Assembly (NCBI GenBank): GCA_018816735.1
Contig: JAHIVH010000061.1
Location: forward strand, 62,001-126,000
From: Pseudomonadota bacterium
Lineage (GTDB): Bacteria; Desulfobacterota; Desulfobacteria; Desulfobacterales; JAHIVH01
Length of the DNA stretch: 64,000 nt
Direction of reading: 5' to 3'
Below, in pieces: positions 55,132 through 64,000 of the stretch (its first letter is position 1; every line of letters starts with the position of its first letter). The notes under the pieces are model-generated. The model was not told where the DNA came from and ran no database searches. It was given only the letters and a program-made list of their open reading frames with translations. The position numbers were made by a program, and so were the translations under genes.

Positions 55132-56487
55132 TCAGGAGGCATCCTCAAAGAGTTCTTTCTCTGCTTTCATTTCTGCAAGTCTATCTTCGAAAAAGAATTG
55201 TTTTGCCCCAAAAGCCGGTTTCAGATCATCCAGCCAACCTGAATGTTCATCATACTTCGCAAAGAATATTTTATTGACCCATGATGAATCTCGTCCCTGG
55301 ATAAATTTCAAAACAAAAACTTTCTCGTTTCCTATTGTGGTTACACCATCAATCAATATCTTCCCTGGTGTGGAAGACATGGACGGTCCCCTTACCGTTC
55401 TGCTTAGTCCGGATACGCGTTTGTATGCGTTTTTGAAAATCATGTATGCATCGGCGAGGCTTACTGAAAAATAATCTTTGGGTCCTGTGTTTCTTTCAAC
55501 GAACATATAGTATGGAATTGCGCCAAGAGCCACCTGGTTTTTCCACATTCGGGTCCAGATGTAGGAATGATCGTTGATATGTCGAATCAATGGTGCCTGA
55601 CATCTGACTACAGCGCCTGTACTCAAAATTCTTCTTATGGCATGCCTTGCAGGATCGGTTTCAAGCTCACGGTAATGACTGAAGTGAGACATAATAGACA
55701 GATGAAATCCGCTATCTACGATTTTTCCAAACAGACGGATCAGTTTATCTGAATCATTATCCGTTAAAAATCTGTAAGGCCAATATGCAGGCACTTTTGT
55801 ACCAAACCGAATGGTTGAAATATTTCCAGGTCTTTTCCTGATCAACGGTTCAATGTATTTTTCAAGCACATTGGCGCTCATAAACAGAGGATCACCCCCT
55901 GTTATCAATACATCGGTTACTTCAGGATGAGAATCAAGATAAAGAATGAGTTCGTTAATGCTGGCTGATGAGAATTTCAGTTCCTCAAGACCGACAAACT
56001 GCGGCCACCTGAAACAATAAGTGCAGTATGCATGGCAGGTCTGCCCCTGTGTAGGAAAGAACAAGACGGTTTCGTCATATTTATGCTGAATGCCGTTTAA
56101 CCGTTTCCCTCGGAATTCAGGAACATTCATCGAAATCTGGCCTGCCGGATGCGGATTCATTTTTTTCTGAATCATTTGGGCTTTTTTTATAATCTCGTTC
56201 TCCGAAGCCCCTTGTTGGATTTGAGTTCTAATCATCTCATAATCACGCCATTTCAGCATTTTCCGTTGGGGAAAGGTCAGTTGGAATATGGGATCATTGG
56301 GAATATTATCCCAATCAATCAGTTCATCGACCACATAATTGTTTGTACGAAATGGCAGCACTCTTGAAACCACATCAATTTCTTCCTTATAAGAAGAAGG
56401 CAATCCTTCAAGTGCTTGTATTTTTGAGATATTTTTATTATTGTACGGTTGATAACGCTTTGACGCAATCTTTTGTTGATCGTTCAT
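55132..56487 (-). CDS. KamA-family radical SAM aminomutase (lysine 2,3-aminomutase-like)
   Basis: 451 residues. The radical SAM cluster is C151-HAY-C155-TY-C158 in the context CFRWPQFVG, as in the KamA family. The downstream sequence ITGGDPLFM and the Lys in SSTPGKILIDG, the expected PLP-binding lysine, are present. It is slightly longer than a typical EF-P-modifying EpmB (about 340) and lacks nothing visible. It could make beta-lysine, beta-glutamate or another beta-amino acid; the substrate cannot be told. No acetyltransferase (AblB) or EF-P gene is adjacent. An AGGAG site lies six bases before the ATG. Confidence 0.85.
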   Translation of the reverse strand: MNDQQKIASKRYQPYNNKNISKIQALEGLPSSYKEEIDVVSRVLPFRTNNYVVDELIDWDNIPNDPIFQLTFPQRKMLKWRDYEMIRTQIQQGASENEIIKKAQMIQKKMNPHPAGQISMNVPEFRGKRLNGIQHKYDETVLFFPTQGQTCHAYCTYCFRWPQFVGLEELKFSSASINELILYLDSHPEVTDVLITGGDPLFMSANVLEKYIEPLIRKRPGNISTIRFGTKVPAYWPYRFLTDNDSDKLIRLFGKIVDSGFHLSIMSHFSHYRELETDPARHAIRRILSTGAVVRCQAPLIRHINDHSYIWTRMWKNQVALGAIPYYMFVERNTGPKDYFSVSLADAYMIFKNAYKRVSGLSRTVRGPSMSSTPGKILIDGVTTIGNEKVFVLKFIQGRDSSWVNKIFFAKYDEHSGWLDDLKPAFGAKQFFFEDRLAEMKAEKELFEDAS

Positions 56488-57047
56488 AGTGACTCCTTGC
56501 TATCTGGCAGTAAATCAACTGATGACAATTATAATTTTAGTCTGGACTTATCAGAGGGAATTGAATTTGGACGGCGAGTTATGCATAGGTTCAGGTATAT
56601 TCCGTTTTTTTCGGAAGAGAAAAACCGGTCACCACCATGGATATTAGCCATCAGTTACCAAAAAAATTCTACTGATAATACTGCCTGTTTTCATTGTTAA
56701 TCACATCATTTAAGGTATTAATTATAATCATTCCGTTTGCCGTGTTACTGTTGGTATATATGTCCTGCACTTAACTTTATACATGTTTATTCACCTAGAC
56801 TTCATATCGCAGTGGTATCTCTTTGTCAACTCAGTGCGAATATACAGTTATCAAGCACTTATACTGTATTATCTTGTTATACGGCTGATTTTAAACAGAA
56901 AAATATTTTGACAAAACCAGGATAGAATGGATGTGTTGATTAACCGGCAGATTTAATAAGAATGACGAAATATCGAACGAAAAAATTATTTTATTCCGAT
57001 AGTCAGACTGGCTTTATAAAATAACTTTTCGTTCGAATATCCTCTGT
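56488..57047. other. Intergenic region between KamA-family gene and tetR
   Basis: 560 bases, AT-rich, with no convincing gene. The only strong structure is the long inverted repeat at 56973-57036. A TATAAT-like box on the minus strand lies about 45 bases before the aminomutase start but has no good -35. Confidence 0.4.
56973..57036. repeat. Long inverted repeat just after tetR
   Basis: The arms 56973-56994 (TCGAACGAAAAAATT...) and 57016-57036 (...AACTTTTCGTTCGA) are complementary over about 20 bases with one mismatch and one extra base. The loop holds a small AGTC/GACT palindrome. It ends 12 bases beyond the tetR stop. It could be a bidirectional terminator or a palindromic operator; the stem is AT-rich with GC only at the ends. 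Confidence 0.5.
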
Positions 57048-57644
57048 CTATATATTTCCTTCACGCATTATCGTCAGGGCCAATTTATGCATGTATTCTC
57101 TTCGTTCAGATTGAGATCTTCCCGGATAATTTCTGAAGGTTAAAACAACGCCTGATAGCGATGCAAAAAAAGCCTGTGTTTGAAGACGTTCCTTGTCACC
57201 ACCTGCCGCTCTTTTAAGTGCTTCATCAAACATTTTCAGAAAATATATCTGAACGGCATTAAATTTTTTAAGTGCCCGGGGATTCTCTTCACCTCGCATC
57301 ATGAAATGGCACATCATCTGGAATGAAGCCTCATTGTCTATCAGATAATCAACAACAGCAATGGCAAGATTTTCCACGGTCGCACCCTTCCCCACCAAGG
57401 TTTCAAGGTTTTTTTCAATCCTGTTGATATCCTGAATCAGTGCTTCGATGAAAAGGTCATCCCGACTTGGAAAATAGCGATAAATTGACGCGGCAGAAAC
57501 ACCAGCTTCAGAAGCAATATCCCGCATACCGATATCATGAAATGATCTTTCTTCAAATAGTTTCATGGCTGCAGTGATAATCAAGCTTTTTCTGACTTCG
57601 CGCTCATCCTGTCTCAGTTTCATGAATGTGGACCGATCCGACAT
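57048..57644 (-). CDS. TetR-family transcriptional regulator
   Basis: 198 residues. The N-terminal helix-turn-helix (about 20-66) is canonical: MRDIASEAGVSAASIYRYFP with recognition helix near 49-58. The C-terminal ligand domain is not assignable. No efflux or enzyme gene lies next to it; its neighbours are the KamA-family gene (same strand, downstream) and a histidine kinase. An interrupted palindrome GTGCC/GGCAC (57683-57707) about 40 bases upstream might be an operator, but the arms are short. Confidence 0.88.
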   Translation of the reverse strand: MSDRSTFMKLRQDEREVRKSLIITAAMKLFEERSFHDIGMRDIASEAGVSAASIYRYFPSRDDLFIEALIQDINRIEKNLETLVGKGATVENLAIAVVDYLIDNEASFQMMCHFMMRGEENPRALKKFNAVQIYFLKMFDEALKRAAGGDKERLQTQAFFASLSGVVLTFRNYPGRSQSERREYMHKLALTIMREGNI

Positions 57645-57854
57645 TCTTTTTAACCTCCTGTCATAATGTTAGTAATTTTCAGGTGCCACAATCGTTATTC
57701 CGGGCACGATCTGAATAGATATAAGAATATTTTTATTTTTTAAAAAAGATAGCATTGTATGTGTTGATACTGCAGTTTTGTTTTTAATACAAGTGTTTTT
57801 TAAGATAATTAACGATAATTGAACGAATTTTTATCATGTGAATGATCACTTTCT

Positions 57855-60119
57855 TCATGACTGAAACAGACATTTTTTCTCTATTTCCAACGCAAATTCC
57901 TGGGGATTGATTGGCTTTGAAATATAACCGTTCATGCCGGCATCAAGGCATCTTTCCTTATCACCCGACATCGCATGGGCTGTCATTGCAATAATGGGAA
58001 CAGCGTGGTTCAGGACATGTGTGTTTTTATCCCGAATTTTTCGGGTCGTTTCTATGCCGTCCATACCGGGCATTTGAACATCCATCAAGACAAGATCATA
58101 ATAATGTTTATTTAAAATTCTCAGGGCATCAATACCATTTTCAACTGAATCTGCTCGGTACCCCAATTTTTCGATCAACTTTTGAACCAGAACCTGGTTG
58201 GTTTTGTTATCCTCCACGATAAGTATAGAGACACCTTTCTTTTTATTTTCAAAAGCCGAATATTTGGTTACTATTACTTTGTTTTGCGCGTTTGAAATAT
58301 TTTTTTCACGCCCCAGCACCATTTCAAGACAATCATAGAGTGACTTCATTTTAACAGGTTTTGTGATATATGCATCAAATCCGATTTCAGTCAGACGTGC
58401 TGCATCTCCCCTTTTCCCGATCATCGTCAGCATGACAAGAGATGTATCTTTGTATTCAGTCTGTTTTAAAATATCGCATCCAAGCGATTCTCCATTATCT
58501 TCTGAAGACTCCATGCCTATGATAGCAATTTTGTATGGGTCATTTTCATTTACTGCGTCAGCTAATTTCCGGAAACCTTCGCTGCTGCTGCTTGCTTCAC
58601 TATATCTGCATCCGGCAGACTTCAGTTGCTCCCTTAATACGAGACGATTCATTGCATTATCAGAAATGGCCAGTATTCGCTGGCCGGAAAGCCGCTGTGG
58701 GGTCACATGATCTTGAGCAGCAGATTGCTGTTTTTCAAATTTCAGAATAACAGAAAATTTTGTCCCTTTTCCAACAGCACTCTCCACATTTATTTTTCCA
58801 CCAAGAAGCCCTACCAGCTCTTTGGAAATAGCCAGCCCCAAACCAGTCCCTCCAAACTCACGGGTTGTGGATGAGTCGATCTGATAAAACATTTGAAACA
58901 AATGATCAATTTTTTCTTCGGGGATACCTATTCCCGTATCTTTAACGTTAAATTGAACGCTAATGTGCGTTTTTGTTTCATTTTCCAGTTTTGCTTCGAT
59001 GAACACGTTTCCCTGATGAGTGAATTTAATGGCGTTTCCAGCCAGATTAATGAGAATTTGTCGTAGTCGGCCTGGGTCGCCCAAAACCATAGAGGGGATG
59101 TTGTGATCGATCAGACACACAAATTCAACACCTTTTTCAAAAGCTTTGATTGCAAGAATATCCAGAACAGATTCAACGGTATTTCTTAAATCAAATTCGA
59201 TGATTTCTACATCAAGCTTGCCTGCTTCAATTTTTGCGTAATCCAGAATTTCGTTGATAATGGACATCAGCGCATCCGCACTTGTCCTGACTATTTGAGC
59301 ATATTCCCTTTGATCCTCCTTTAAATCCGTTTCAAGCATCAAATCTGTCATACCGATAATGCCATTCATGGGTGTTCGGATCTCATGGCTCATATTGGCC
59401 AAAAAATCGCTTTTTGCCCGGTTGGACGCGTCCGCCTCCCTTGCGAGAAACTGTGTTCTTTCAAGAGTTTCTTTCAGTTTTGTATTAACATTTTCAAGTT
59501 CTTTTGTTCTTTCTCTGACTTTGGTTTCCAGGTCCATGTTCAGTATCTTGAGTTCATTCTCTATCGCTTTTCGTTTCTCAAGTTCCTGGCTTAATTTGAT
59601 ATTTAATTCATTTATAGAAGAGGATTGTTTATAGGCCCTGAGTGATGAAATGACCGTTGTGAATAATTTGGCATTGGTCAGCTCTACTTTGGATTTATAA
59701 TCATTTATGCCGTATTGAATCACGATGTTTCTTTCCGGTGCTTTACCTGGCTGACCTGTTCGAAGAACAATTTGCACAAGATTGTCTTTCAATGTGTTTC
59801 TGATAAACTTCACAACATCCAGGCCAGCGTCATCGGATTCCATAACAACATCTAGAATAACCAGTGCAATATCATGTTGATGAGATAAAACATCGATGGC
59901 TTCCTTAGACGAAAATGCACTGAAAAATTCGAGCCGTCTTCCTTCAAATGCAAAGTCCCATAAAACGATTTTAGTCAATTTATGGACTTCCTGTTCATCG
60001 TCAACGAGTAATACTTTCCATGTCTCACTATAATTTTCATCCATACATTTTCCGAATAACGCTGCGCTCTTTTTAGAATGGTTGGCTATCATGTTATTTT
60101 TTGCGCAAGTGCTATCCAT
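57855..60119 (-). CDS. Hybrid histidine kinase: REC-HisKA-HATPase-REC-REC
   Basis: 754 residues, no membrane segment. The N-terminal receiver (about 34-160) has acidic D40-D41 and phospho-site D90. A coiled coil (about 165-235) leads to HisKA with H245 ([11 protein letters not shown]) and a HATPase domain with NAIKF, DTGIGIP (394-400) and GTGLGLAI (425-432). A second receiver (about 480-600) is degenerate: its acceptor position is G535. A third (about 632-752) is intact with D680 ([11 protein letters not shown]). An input receiver at the N-terminus means it is itself the target of another kinase. Another ATG at 60041 lies just before the first receiver; I kept the longer form. It is alone, with no cognate regulator beside it. 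Confidence 0.85.
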   Translation of the reverse strand: MDSTCAKNNMIANHSKKSAALFGKCMDENYSETWKVLLVDDEQEVHKLTKIVLWDFAFEGRRLEFFSAFSSKEAIDVLSHQHDIALVILDVVMESDDAGLDVVKFIRNTLKDNLVQIVLRTGQPGKAPERNIVIQYGINDYKSKVELTNAKLFTTVISSLRAYKQSSSINELNIKLSQELEKRKAIENELKILNMDLETKVRERTKELENVNTKLKETLERTQFLAREADASNRAKSDFLANMSHEIRTPMNGIIGMTDLMLETDLKEDQREYAQIVRTSADALMSIINEILDYAKIEAGKLDVEIIEFDLRNTVESVLDILAIKAFEKGVEFVCLIDHNIPSMVLGDPGRLRQILINLAGNAIKFTHQGNVFIEAKLENETKTHISVQFNVKDTGIGIPEEKIDHLFQMFYQIDSSTTREFGGTGLGLAISKELVGLLGGKINVESAVGKGTKFSVILKFEKQQSAAQDHVTPQRLSGQRILAISDNAMNRLVLREQLKSAGCRYSEASSSSEGFRKLADAVNENDPYKIAIIGMESSEDNGESLGCDILKQTEYKDTSLVMLTMIGKRGDAARLTEIGFDAYITKPVKMKSLYDCLEMVLGREKNISNAQNKVIVTKYSAFENKKKGVSILIVEDNKTNQVLVQKLIEKLGYRADSVENGIDALRILNKHYYDLVLMDVQMPGMDGIETTRKIRDKNTHVLNHAVPIIAMTAHAMSGDKERCLDAGMNGYISKPINPQEFALEIEKKCLFQS

Positions 60120-60521
60120 ATGTACGGATTTTCACTTGACTGCAAAGAATTTAAGTATCACTTGCACGATTTTTTTTGCTTACGCTGCTGAAGATACTTT
60201 CACTTTGTGATATGAATATTTGTATCTTTCCATGAAATGAATGAAAAATTCATTTTATTTGAAGAAAAACTACTACAGAATTTTGAATTCTTTGAAATAT
60301 AAAAAAAATCCGAAGAGGTGTCAAGAAATAGAAACTGTTTATTAACGTTTCAGTTGTTATCCGTATTTTTGCCAACAATACGAAGTCTCTTTACAAATAT
60401 TATTTTTTCCCAAATAATAAATTAATTGGACGAACGCTTGAAATATTGAAATTTTATCTTTATATAAGGGCATCATTAACAAAATTAACATTAACACATG
60501 TTGTCCCGGGAATAACTTCAG
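60120..60521. other. Divergent intergenic region between hybrid kinase and CBS-domain genes
   Basis: 402 bases, AT-rich, without a gene. It contains a good plus-strand promoter (60438-60466). A short GAAAC/GTTTC inverted repeat occurs near 60330. The promoter of the kinase gene was not clear. Confidence 0.4.
60438..60466 (+). promoter_or_regulatory. Sigma-70-type promoter of the CBS-domain gene pair
   Basis: TTGAAA (60438-60443), 17-base spacer, TATATA (60461-60466). One mismatch in each box (-35 C to A, -10 last T to A). Predicted start near 60473, about 50 bases before the ATG. Confidence 0.55.
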
Positions 60522-61538
60522 ATGGAAGAGATAGTCTACTTAAAAATTATTACCATATTTGTATTACTGATCATATCCGGATTTTTCTCTGGTTCTGAAA
60601 CCGCCCTTTTTTCACTGACACTTATCCAGAGAGAAAAATTAAGAGGAAAGAAAAATAAAACCTCAATGATCATAAATGAACTCTTAAGGTATCCGGGGAG
60701 GCTGATCACCACAATTCTTATTGGAAATGATCTTATCAATATTACGGCCTCTGTTCTTGCCACTTACCTGCTTATCTCCCTTTTTGGCATTCAGGGTAAA
60801 TGGGTGGCTATTGCGGTCATGACACCTTTAACCATGGTATTTGCAGAGATCATTCCCAAAACGATCGGTATTGCCTACAATGAAAAAGCTGCCCCTATTG
60901 TTGCGCCCCCTATATATTTTTTTTCAAAAATCATAAAGCCTGTCAGATGGCTTTTTGAAACCATCGCCAATCTAATTATTAGATTGTTTGGCGTGGACAG
61001 GCATAATCCGGCAAAGCCCATTATGGAAGATGATTTCCTTCATATGGTTGATATCAGTCATGAAGACGGAGGGCTGAGGCATTCGGAAAAAGAATTGATC
61101 CATAATGTGTTTGAATTCAGCGATACGCTGATTAAAGATGTCATGACCCCATTGGACCAGTTCTTTTCGCTGCCTCACAATATCAGTATTGCCAACCTGA
61201 TCAAGCAGGTGAAAAAAAATAATTTTTCGAGAATACCGGTACATCAGAATGACCGGAATAATATTACGGGTATTCTTTATGCCAAAGACCTGCTGAAAGT
61301 CGATCTGAGAAAACTGAATCCCAAAACAACGCTGAGTCCACGGCTCTTTCGAAAACCTATTTTTATTTCTGAAAACAACAAGATCGATACACTTTTTAAC
61401 TTCCTAAAACATAAACGGATACACATGGCCATTTGCGTCGACTCGAATCGAAAAGTAACCGGTCTTATTACCATGGAAGATCTTCTTGAAGAACTTTTTG
61501 GCGAAATCTATGACGAACATGATGAGGAATCGCCATGA
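60522..61538 (+). CDS. CNNM/HlyC/CorC-type membrane protein (DUF21-CBS)
   Basis: 338 residues. The DUF21 (CNNM) membrane domain with three or four segments (about 1-150) begins with GFFSGSETALFSL (20-32), the family signature. A pair of CBS domains follows (about 205-330, VMTPLDQFFSLP; RIHMAICVDSNRKVTGLITMEDLLEELFGEI). The C-terminal CorC/HlyC domain found in longer members is missing. Such proteins transport or regulate Mg2+ or Co2+; the old hemolysin name is misleading. The stop overlaps the start of the next, similar gene (ATGA). Confidence 0.87.
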   Translation: MEEIVYLKIITIFVLLIISGFFSGSETALFSLTLIQREKLRGKKNKTSMIINELLRYPGRLITTILIGNDLINITASVLATYLLISLFGIQGKWVAIAVMTPLTMVFAEIIPKTIGIAYNEKAAPIVAPPIYFFSKIIKPVRWLFETIANLIIRLFGVDRHNPAKPIMEDDFLHMVDISHEDGGLRHSEKELIHNVFEFSDTLIKDVMTPLDQFFSLPHNISIANLIKQVKKNNFSRIPVHQNDRNNITGILYAKDLLKVDLRKLNPKTTLSPRLFRKPIFISENNKIDTLFNFLKHKRIHMAICVDSNRKVTGLITMEDLLEELFGEIYDEHDEESP

Positions 61539-62788
61539 TAATCATACTGAATATCACGATAATTTTGATATGTATCCTTCTGCAGGGGTTCTTCTCAGGC
61601 TCCGAAATGGTGCTCTTATCTGCAAACAAACTGAAGCTTAGACGCATGATCACCAAAAGGACAAAAGGGGCAAAGCTGGCGCTGACCATGATAGACAACC
61701 CCAGATGGTTTCTTGCAACAACCAGTACAGGCACAAATGTATCCGTCATTATCGCCTCCGCTATTTCAGCTGTATGGTTTGAAAGTATCTATGGCGTTTA
61801 TGGGGAAATTCTGACCATCCTTTCCATATCACCGATTCTGCTGATGTTCGGTGAAATTGTTCCACGAACGGTTTTTCAAAGAAAAGCGACCCTTCTGGCG
61901 CCCAAAATTGCTCCGTTTCTGTTCATGATGTCGAAAATCATATCCCCCCTTACCATACTTGTTTTTGGCATCAGCCGTATTTTTTACCGCCGGGTCGGCC
62001 AGGAGAATATTGATCGGGACACAATGATAACCCGGGAAGAGCTGGAGTTGGTGATCAATATATCCGGAGAAGGGAGCGATGTTCAGACCAAGGAAAAAAA
62101 ACTGATTCACCGGGTTTTTCATTTAACGAATGCGGATGTGTCAGAATCCATGGTTCCTCTGATTCATGTGAAGGCCGTTCCGGATACATTCTCAACCGGA
62201 CAGGTTGTGAAACTTATCAATCAGACCGGGTTTTCAAGAATCCCCGTATACAAGGATAGAATTGACAATCTCATCGGTATTATTCATGCATTGGATATTA
62301 TAGACGTTGATAACCTCAAAACCCCTGTAAAACAGTTTATCCGTGAAATTCCTTTTGTGCCTGAACTCAAAAAAACAGGTGAACTTCTTATATTTCTGCA
62401 GAAATCCAGAAATTCCATAGCAATCGTTGTGGATGAATATGGTGGCGCGGCAGGTATTATCACCATAGAAGATATTCTCGAAGAAGTTGTGGGCGAGATT
62501 CGGGACGAATATGACCGGGAATTCAAGGATATTGTAGAAATTTCACCCAACCGGTTCAAGATGAATGCCAGCATTGAAATCGATGATCTCAATGATCAAC
62601 TCGATATCAGCCTGCCAAAAGACAATTATGAAACCGTTGGGGGGTTTCTTTTGCGCCACATGGGAAGAATTCCGAAGACCGGTGAAAAATATACATTTGA
62701 AAATATCGTTTTCACTATAGACGCCTCATCCAAGAGGACCATCAATCAAGTTATCGTGGAGCTACAGGCAGAAGATATAATCGATTAG
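61535..62788 (+). CDS. CNNM/HlyC/CorC-type membrane protein with C-terminal CorC domain
   Basis: 417 residues. DUF21 domain with GFFSGSEMVLLSANKLKLRR near the start, two CBS domains (about 200-320, SMVPLIHVKAVP; NSIAIVVDEYGGAAGIITIE) and a CorC/HlyC domain (about 335-415, PNRFKMNASIEIDDL; ETVGGFLLRHMGRIPKTGE). It is a full-length version of the preceding protein and overlaps it by four bases, so the two may form a heteromeric Mg2+/Co2+ transporter. It ends 20 bases before the convergent gene. Confidence 0.88.
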   Translation: MIIILNITIILICILLQGFFSGSEMVLLSANKLKLRRMITKRTKGAKLALTMIDNPRWFLATTSTGTNVSVIIASAISAVWFESIYGVYGEILTILSISPILLMFGEIVPRTVFQRKATLLAPKIAPFLFMMSKIISPLTILVFGISRIFYRRVGQENIDRDTMITREELELVINISGEGSDVQTKEKKLIHRVFHLTNADVSESMVPLIHVKAVPDTFSTGQVVKLINQTGFSRIPVYKDRIDNLIGIIHALDIIDVDNLKTPVKQFIREIPFVPELKKTGELLIFLQKSRNSIAIVVDEYGGAAGIITIEDILEEVVGEIRDEYDREFKDIVEISPNRFKMNASIEIDDLNDQLDISLPKDNYETVGGFLLRHMGRIPKTGEKYTFENIVFTIDASSKRTINQVIVELQAEDIID

Positions 62789-62808
62789 CCGATAACAAAC
62801 AGGATAGG

Positions 62809-63282
62809 TCATGGTTCCCAGTTGCTGTTTCGGCACTTTTTAACATAATTTTCTGTCAGCTCACGGATTATTTTCTGCAGGGCGTGTCTACATTCTTCAC
62901 GGGTTGAAAGCGGGTCAAGAAGGACGCTGTCAAATTCCGCTTTTACCGGAATATCGTCTATCAATTCATGTTCAAGTGTCAGTTTATCCGGTACAGGCCA
63001 ATTTTTGGGAACGATTTCACATCCCACAAGATGTGCCTGTCTGGACACAGCAGACCTGGCAATATTAAGATAATTTTTTTCAACAAGCATTGTCAAAAGA
63101 GCCTCATAGCGGTCAAGAGGATTTCTCGTTGATTTTGATGTCTGTGGATCAGCCGACCAGCGCTCGATCTGTCTTTCCCCGCGTTGAAAGAGACTTGTCA
63201 AAGCAGATTTTCCAAGATAGTATATGCACGCTGAAAAGAATTCCCAGGTTTCTCTGGGCAGGGATGTCGGTTTCCGGTTCAT
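62809..63282 (-). CDS. Hypothetical protein, possibly helix-turn-helix (phage CII-like) type
   Basis: 157 residues, no signal or membrane segment. The first half is helical with GERQIERWSADPQT, a phrase that resembles the recognition region of phage CII-type regulators; the second half is rich in acidic residues. I do not recognise a defined family and the CII likeness is a weak impression. No phage genes are nearby. It stands alone between a convergent transporter gene and the divergent YbjN-like gene. Confidence 0.5.
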   Translation of the reverse strand: MNRKPTSLPRETWEFFSACIYYLGKSALTSLFQRGERQIERWSADPQTSKSTRNPLDRYEALLTMLVEKNYLNIARSAVSRQAHLVGCEIVPKNWPVPDKLTLEHELIDDIPVKAEFDSVLLDPLSTREECRHALQKIIRELTENYVKKCRNSNWEP

Positions 63283-63434
63283 TTCGACCTCGCTTTCCTG
63301 AAAGATTATGTTATGGTAACTTTAAAAAAACTGAAATCCTGATGGTAAAAAAAACCATTCTGAATATCCGCGATTTAACCGGATGATGAAGCCATCAAAA
63401 AAAAGAGCAACCCAAGCTTTATTACATAAGAAAA

Positions 63435-63440
63435 AGGAGG
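63435..63440 (+). promoter_or_regulatory. Ribosome site deciding the YbjN-like start
   Basis: AGGAGG five bases before the ATG at 63446. The in-frame ATG at 63383 has no such site. Confidence 0.7.
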
Positions 63441-63445
63441 GATCA

Positions 63446-63841
63446 ATGGCAGATAAATTCGAATTAGTCAAACAATACCTGTTTGAAATGAACATGAATA
63501 TTATTGACGAAGACAAAAGTGAAGAACTGGTCGTTGTTGATGATGAAGAAAACGGAATTAAAAACCTGATTATCGATTGTGAATCACCTATTGTGATACT
63601 GGAACAGGTGATTATGAAGGTTCCGGCCCGAAATAAGGAGATATACTTCAAGCGTCTGCTCCAGATGAACAGAAGCCTTGTCCATGGTGCATTTGTAATG
63701 GATGAAAATGGCGAGTTGATTCTTTTCAGAGACACACTGCAACTTGAAAATCTGGACAGAAATGAGCTTGAAGGTTCAATTCATGCCTTAAGTATGGCAT
63801 TAACCGAATATGGAACGGAGCTGCTCGAATTTTCAGCCTGA
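63446..63841 (+). CDS. YbjN-domain protein upstream of pspA
   Basis: 131 residues from the ATG with a perfect AGGAGG site. It looks like the YbjN/type III chaperone-like fold: KFELVKQYLFEMNMNIIDED, LIIDCESPIVILEQVIMKVP, LLQMNRSLVHGAFVMDENGE and a C-terminal helix. No catalytic motif. It lies 57 bases upstream of pspA on the same strand, and YbjN-like genes are often found with PspA/IM30 genes, so it may take part in the membrane-stress response. Confidence 0.75.
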   Translation: MADKFELVKQYLFEMNMNIIDEDKSEELVVVDDEENGIKNLIIDCESPIVILEQVIMKVPARNKEIYFKRLLQMNRSLVHGAFVMDENGELILFRDTLQLENLDRNELEGSIHALSMALTEYGTELLEFSA

Positions 63842-63898
63842 AACATGTACAAACAGTATAAATATTCATGAAAAACCTTAAATATAGGAGATTATCAT

Positions 63899-64000
63899 AT
63901 GTCGTTTTTCAATAGACTTTTTAAAGTTGGCCAATCGAACGCGCATGCGGTTTTAGATAAGATAGAAGACCCCATCAAAATGACGGAACAGGGCATAAGA
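63899..64000 (+). CDS. pspA: Phage-shock protein A (PspA/IM30 family), partial
   Basis: The first 34 codons are in the window; the gene continues past the right edge. The start MSFFNRLFKVGQSNAHAVLD followed by KIEDPIKMTEQ is the typical N-terminal amphipathic helix and start of the coiled coil of PspA/IM30. An AGGAG site lies eight bases before the ATG. PspA binds stressed membrane and, in enterobacteria, the sigma-54 activator PspF. Confidence 0.85.
   Translation, partial: MSFFNRLFKVGQSNAHAVLDKIEDPIKMTEQGIR

Noticed and set aside
56473..56925. Short plus-strand frames in the gap before tetR
   Set aside because: No ribosome site, unusual amino-acid make-up and no family resemblance.
57683..57707. 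Interrupted palindrome GTGCC/GGCAC before tetR
   Set aside because: Only five-base arms with an unmatched centre, too weak to call an operator on its own.
1..64000. CRISPR arrays, tRNA or rRNA genes, insertion sequences, integrases
   Set aside because: None was seen on reading both strands; no regularly spaced repeats, transposase or integrase motifs.

Overview
The window looks like chromosome of a Gram-negative, probably sulfate-reducing deltaproteobacterium (Desulfobacterales-like). This is inferred from the gene content: an MSHA-type pilus locus with CFI-box sequence, a Bat/MoxR operon, a DUF4911-like gene beside miaB, an orphan phaR, KamA, and many Hpt, receiver and CBS proteins. The base composition is AT-leaning. 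I saw no rRNA, tRNA, CRISPR array, insertion sequence or phage block. The genes at both edges are cut by the window.

Layout. 1-77 (-) is the start of a DHH/CBS-type protein. 326-2306 (+) is a two-ACT-domain protein plus UPF0210. 2303-4279 (-) is a multi-spanning TMTC-like TPR membrane protein, divergent from 4510-7276 (+), which holds two different UbiA-type prenyltransferases and an unrecognised membrane protein. 7285-23272 (-) is an MSHA-type type IV pilus locus in the order mshI-J-K-L-M-E-G, a membrane-anchored sigma-54 activator, mshA-C-D, and one 1139-residue protein that appears to fuse MshO, MshP/PilX and an MshQ-like adhesin part. A good sigma-70 promoter lies upstream of mshI, and a sigma-54-like site lies upstream of the major pilin beside the activator gene.

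23779-35110 (-) is a complete Bat-type operon: MoxR, DUF58, a BatD-like membrane protein, BatA, BatB, a very long TPR/BatC-like protein, BatD and BatE. 35663-39943 (+) is a C39 peptidase, a beta-barrel protein with a coiled coil and an N-terminal lectin-like domain, and a FadL-type porin. The first two resemble FapD and FapF of functional-amyloid secretion. 39979-40443 (-) is phaR, divergent from a CheA-type kinase (40710-43334) that carries a MshEN-like tandem repeat. 43570-49453 (+) is a tripartite RND efflux system.

The rest is mostly housekeeping: a PHP phosphoesterase, a bifunctional nuclease family protein, miaB with DUF4911 and a small coupled ORF, recJ, a KamA-family radical SAM enzyme, a TetR regulator, a hybrid histidine kinase with three receiver domains, a pair of CNNM/CorC-type transporters, a hypothetical protein, a YbjN-like protein and the beginning of pspA.

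The most interesting points are surface structures and their control: the tandem prepilin fusion, the membrane-bound activator with its candidate pilin promoter, MshEN-type (c-di-GMP) motifs in both the pilus ATPase and the chemotaxis kinase, and the Fap-like export pair without visible amyloid subunits. All functions are read from sequence motifs and gene order; no database search was possible.
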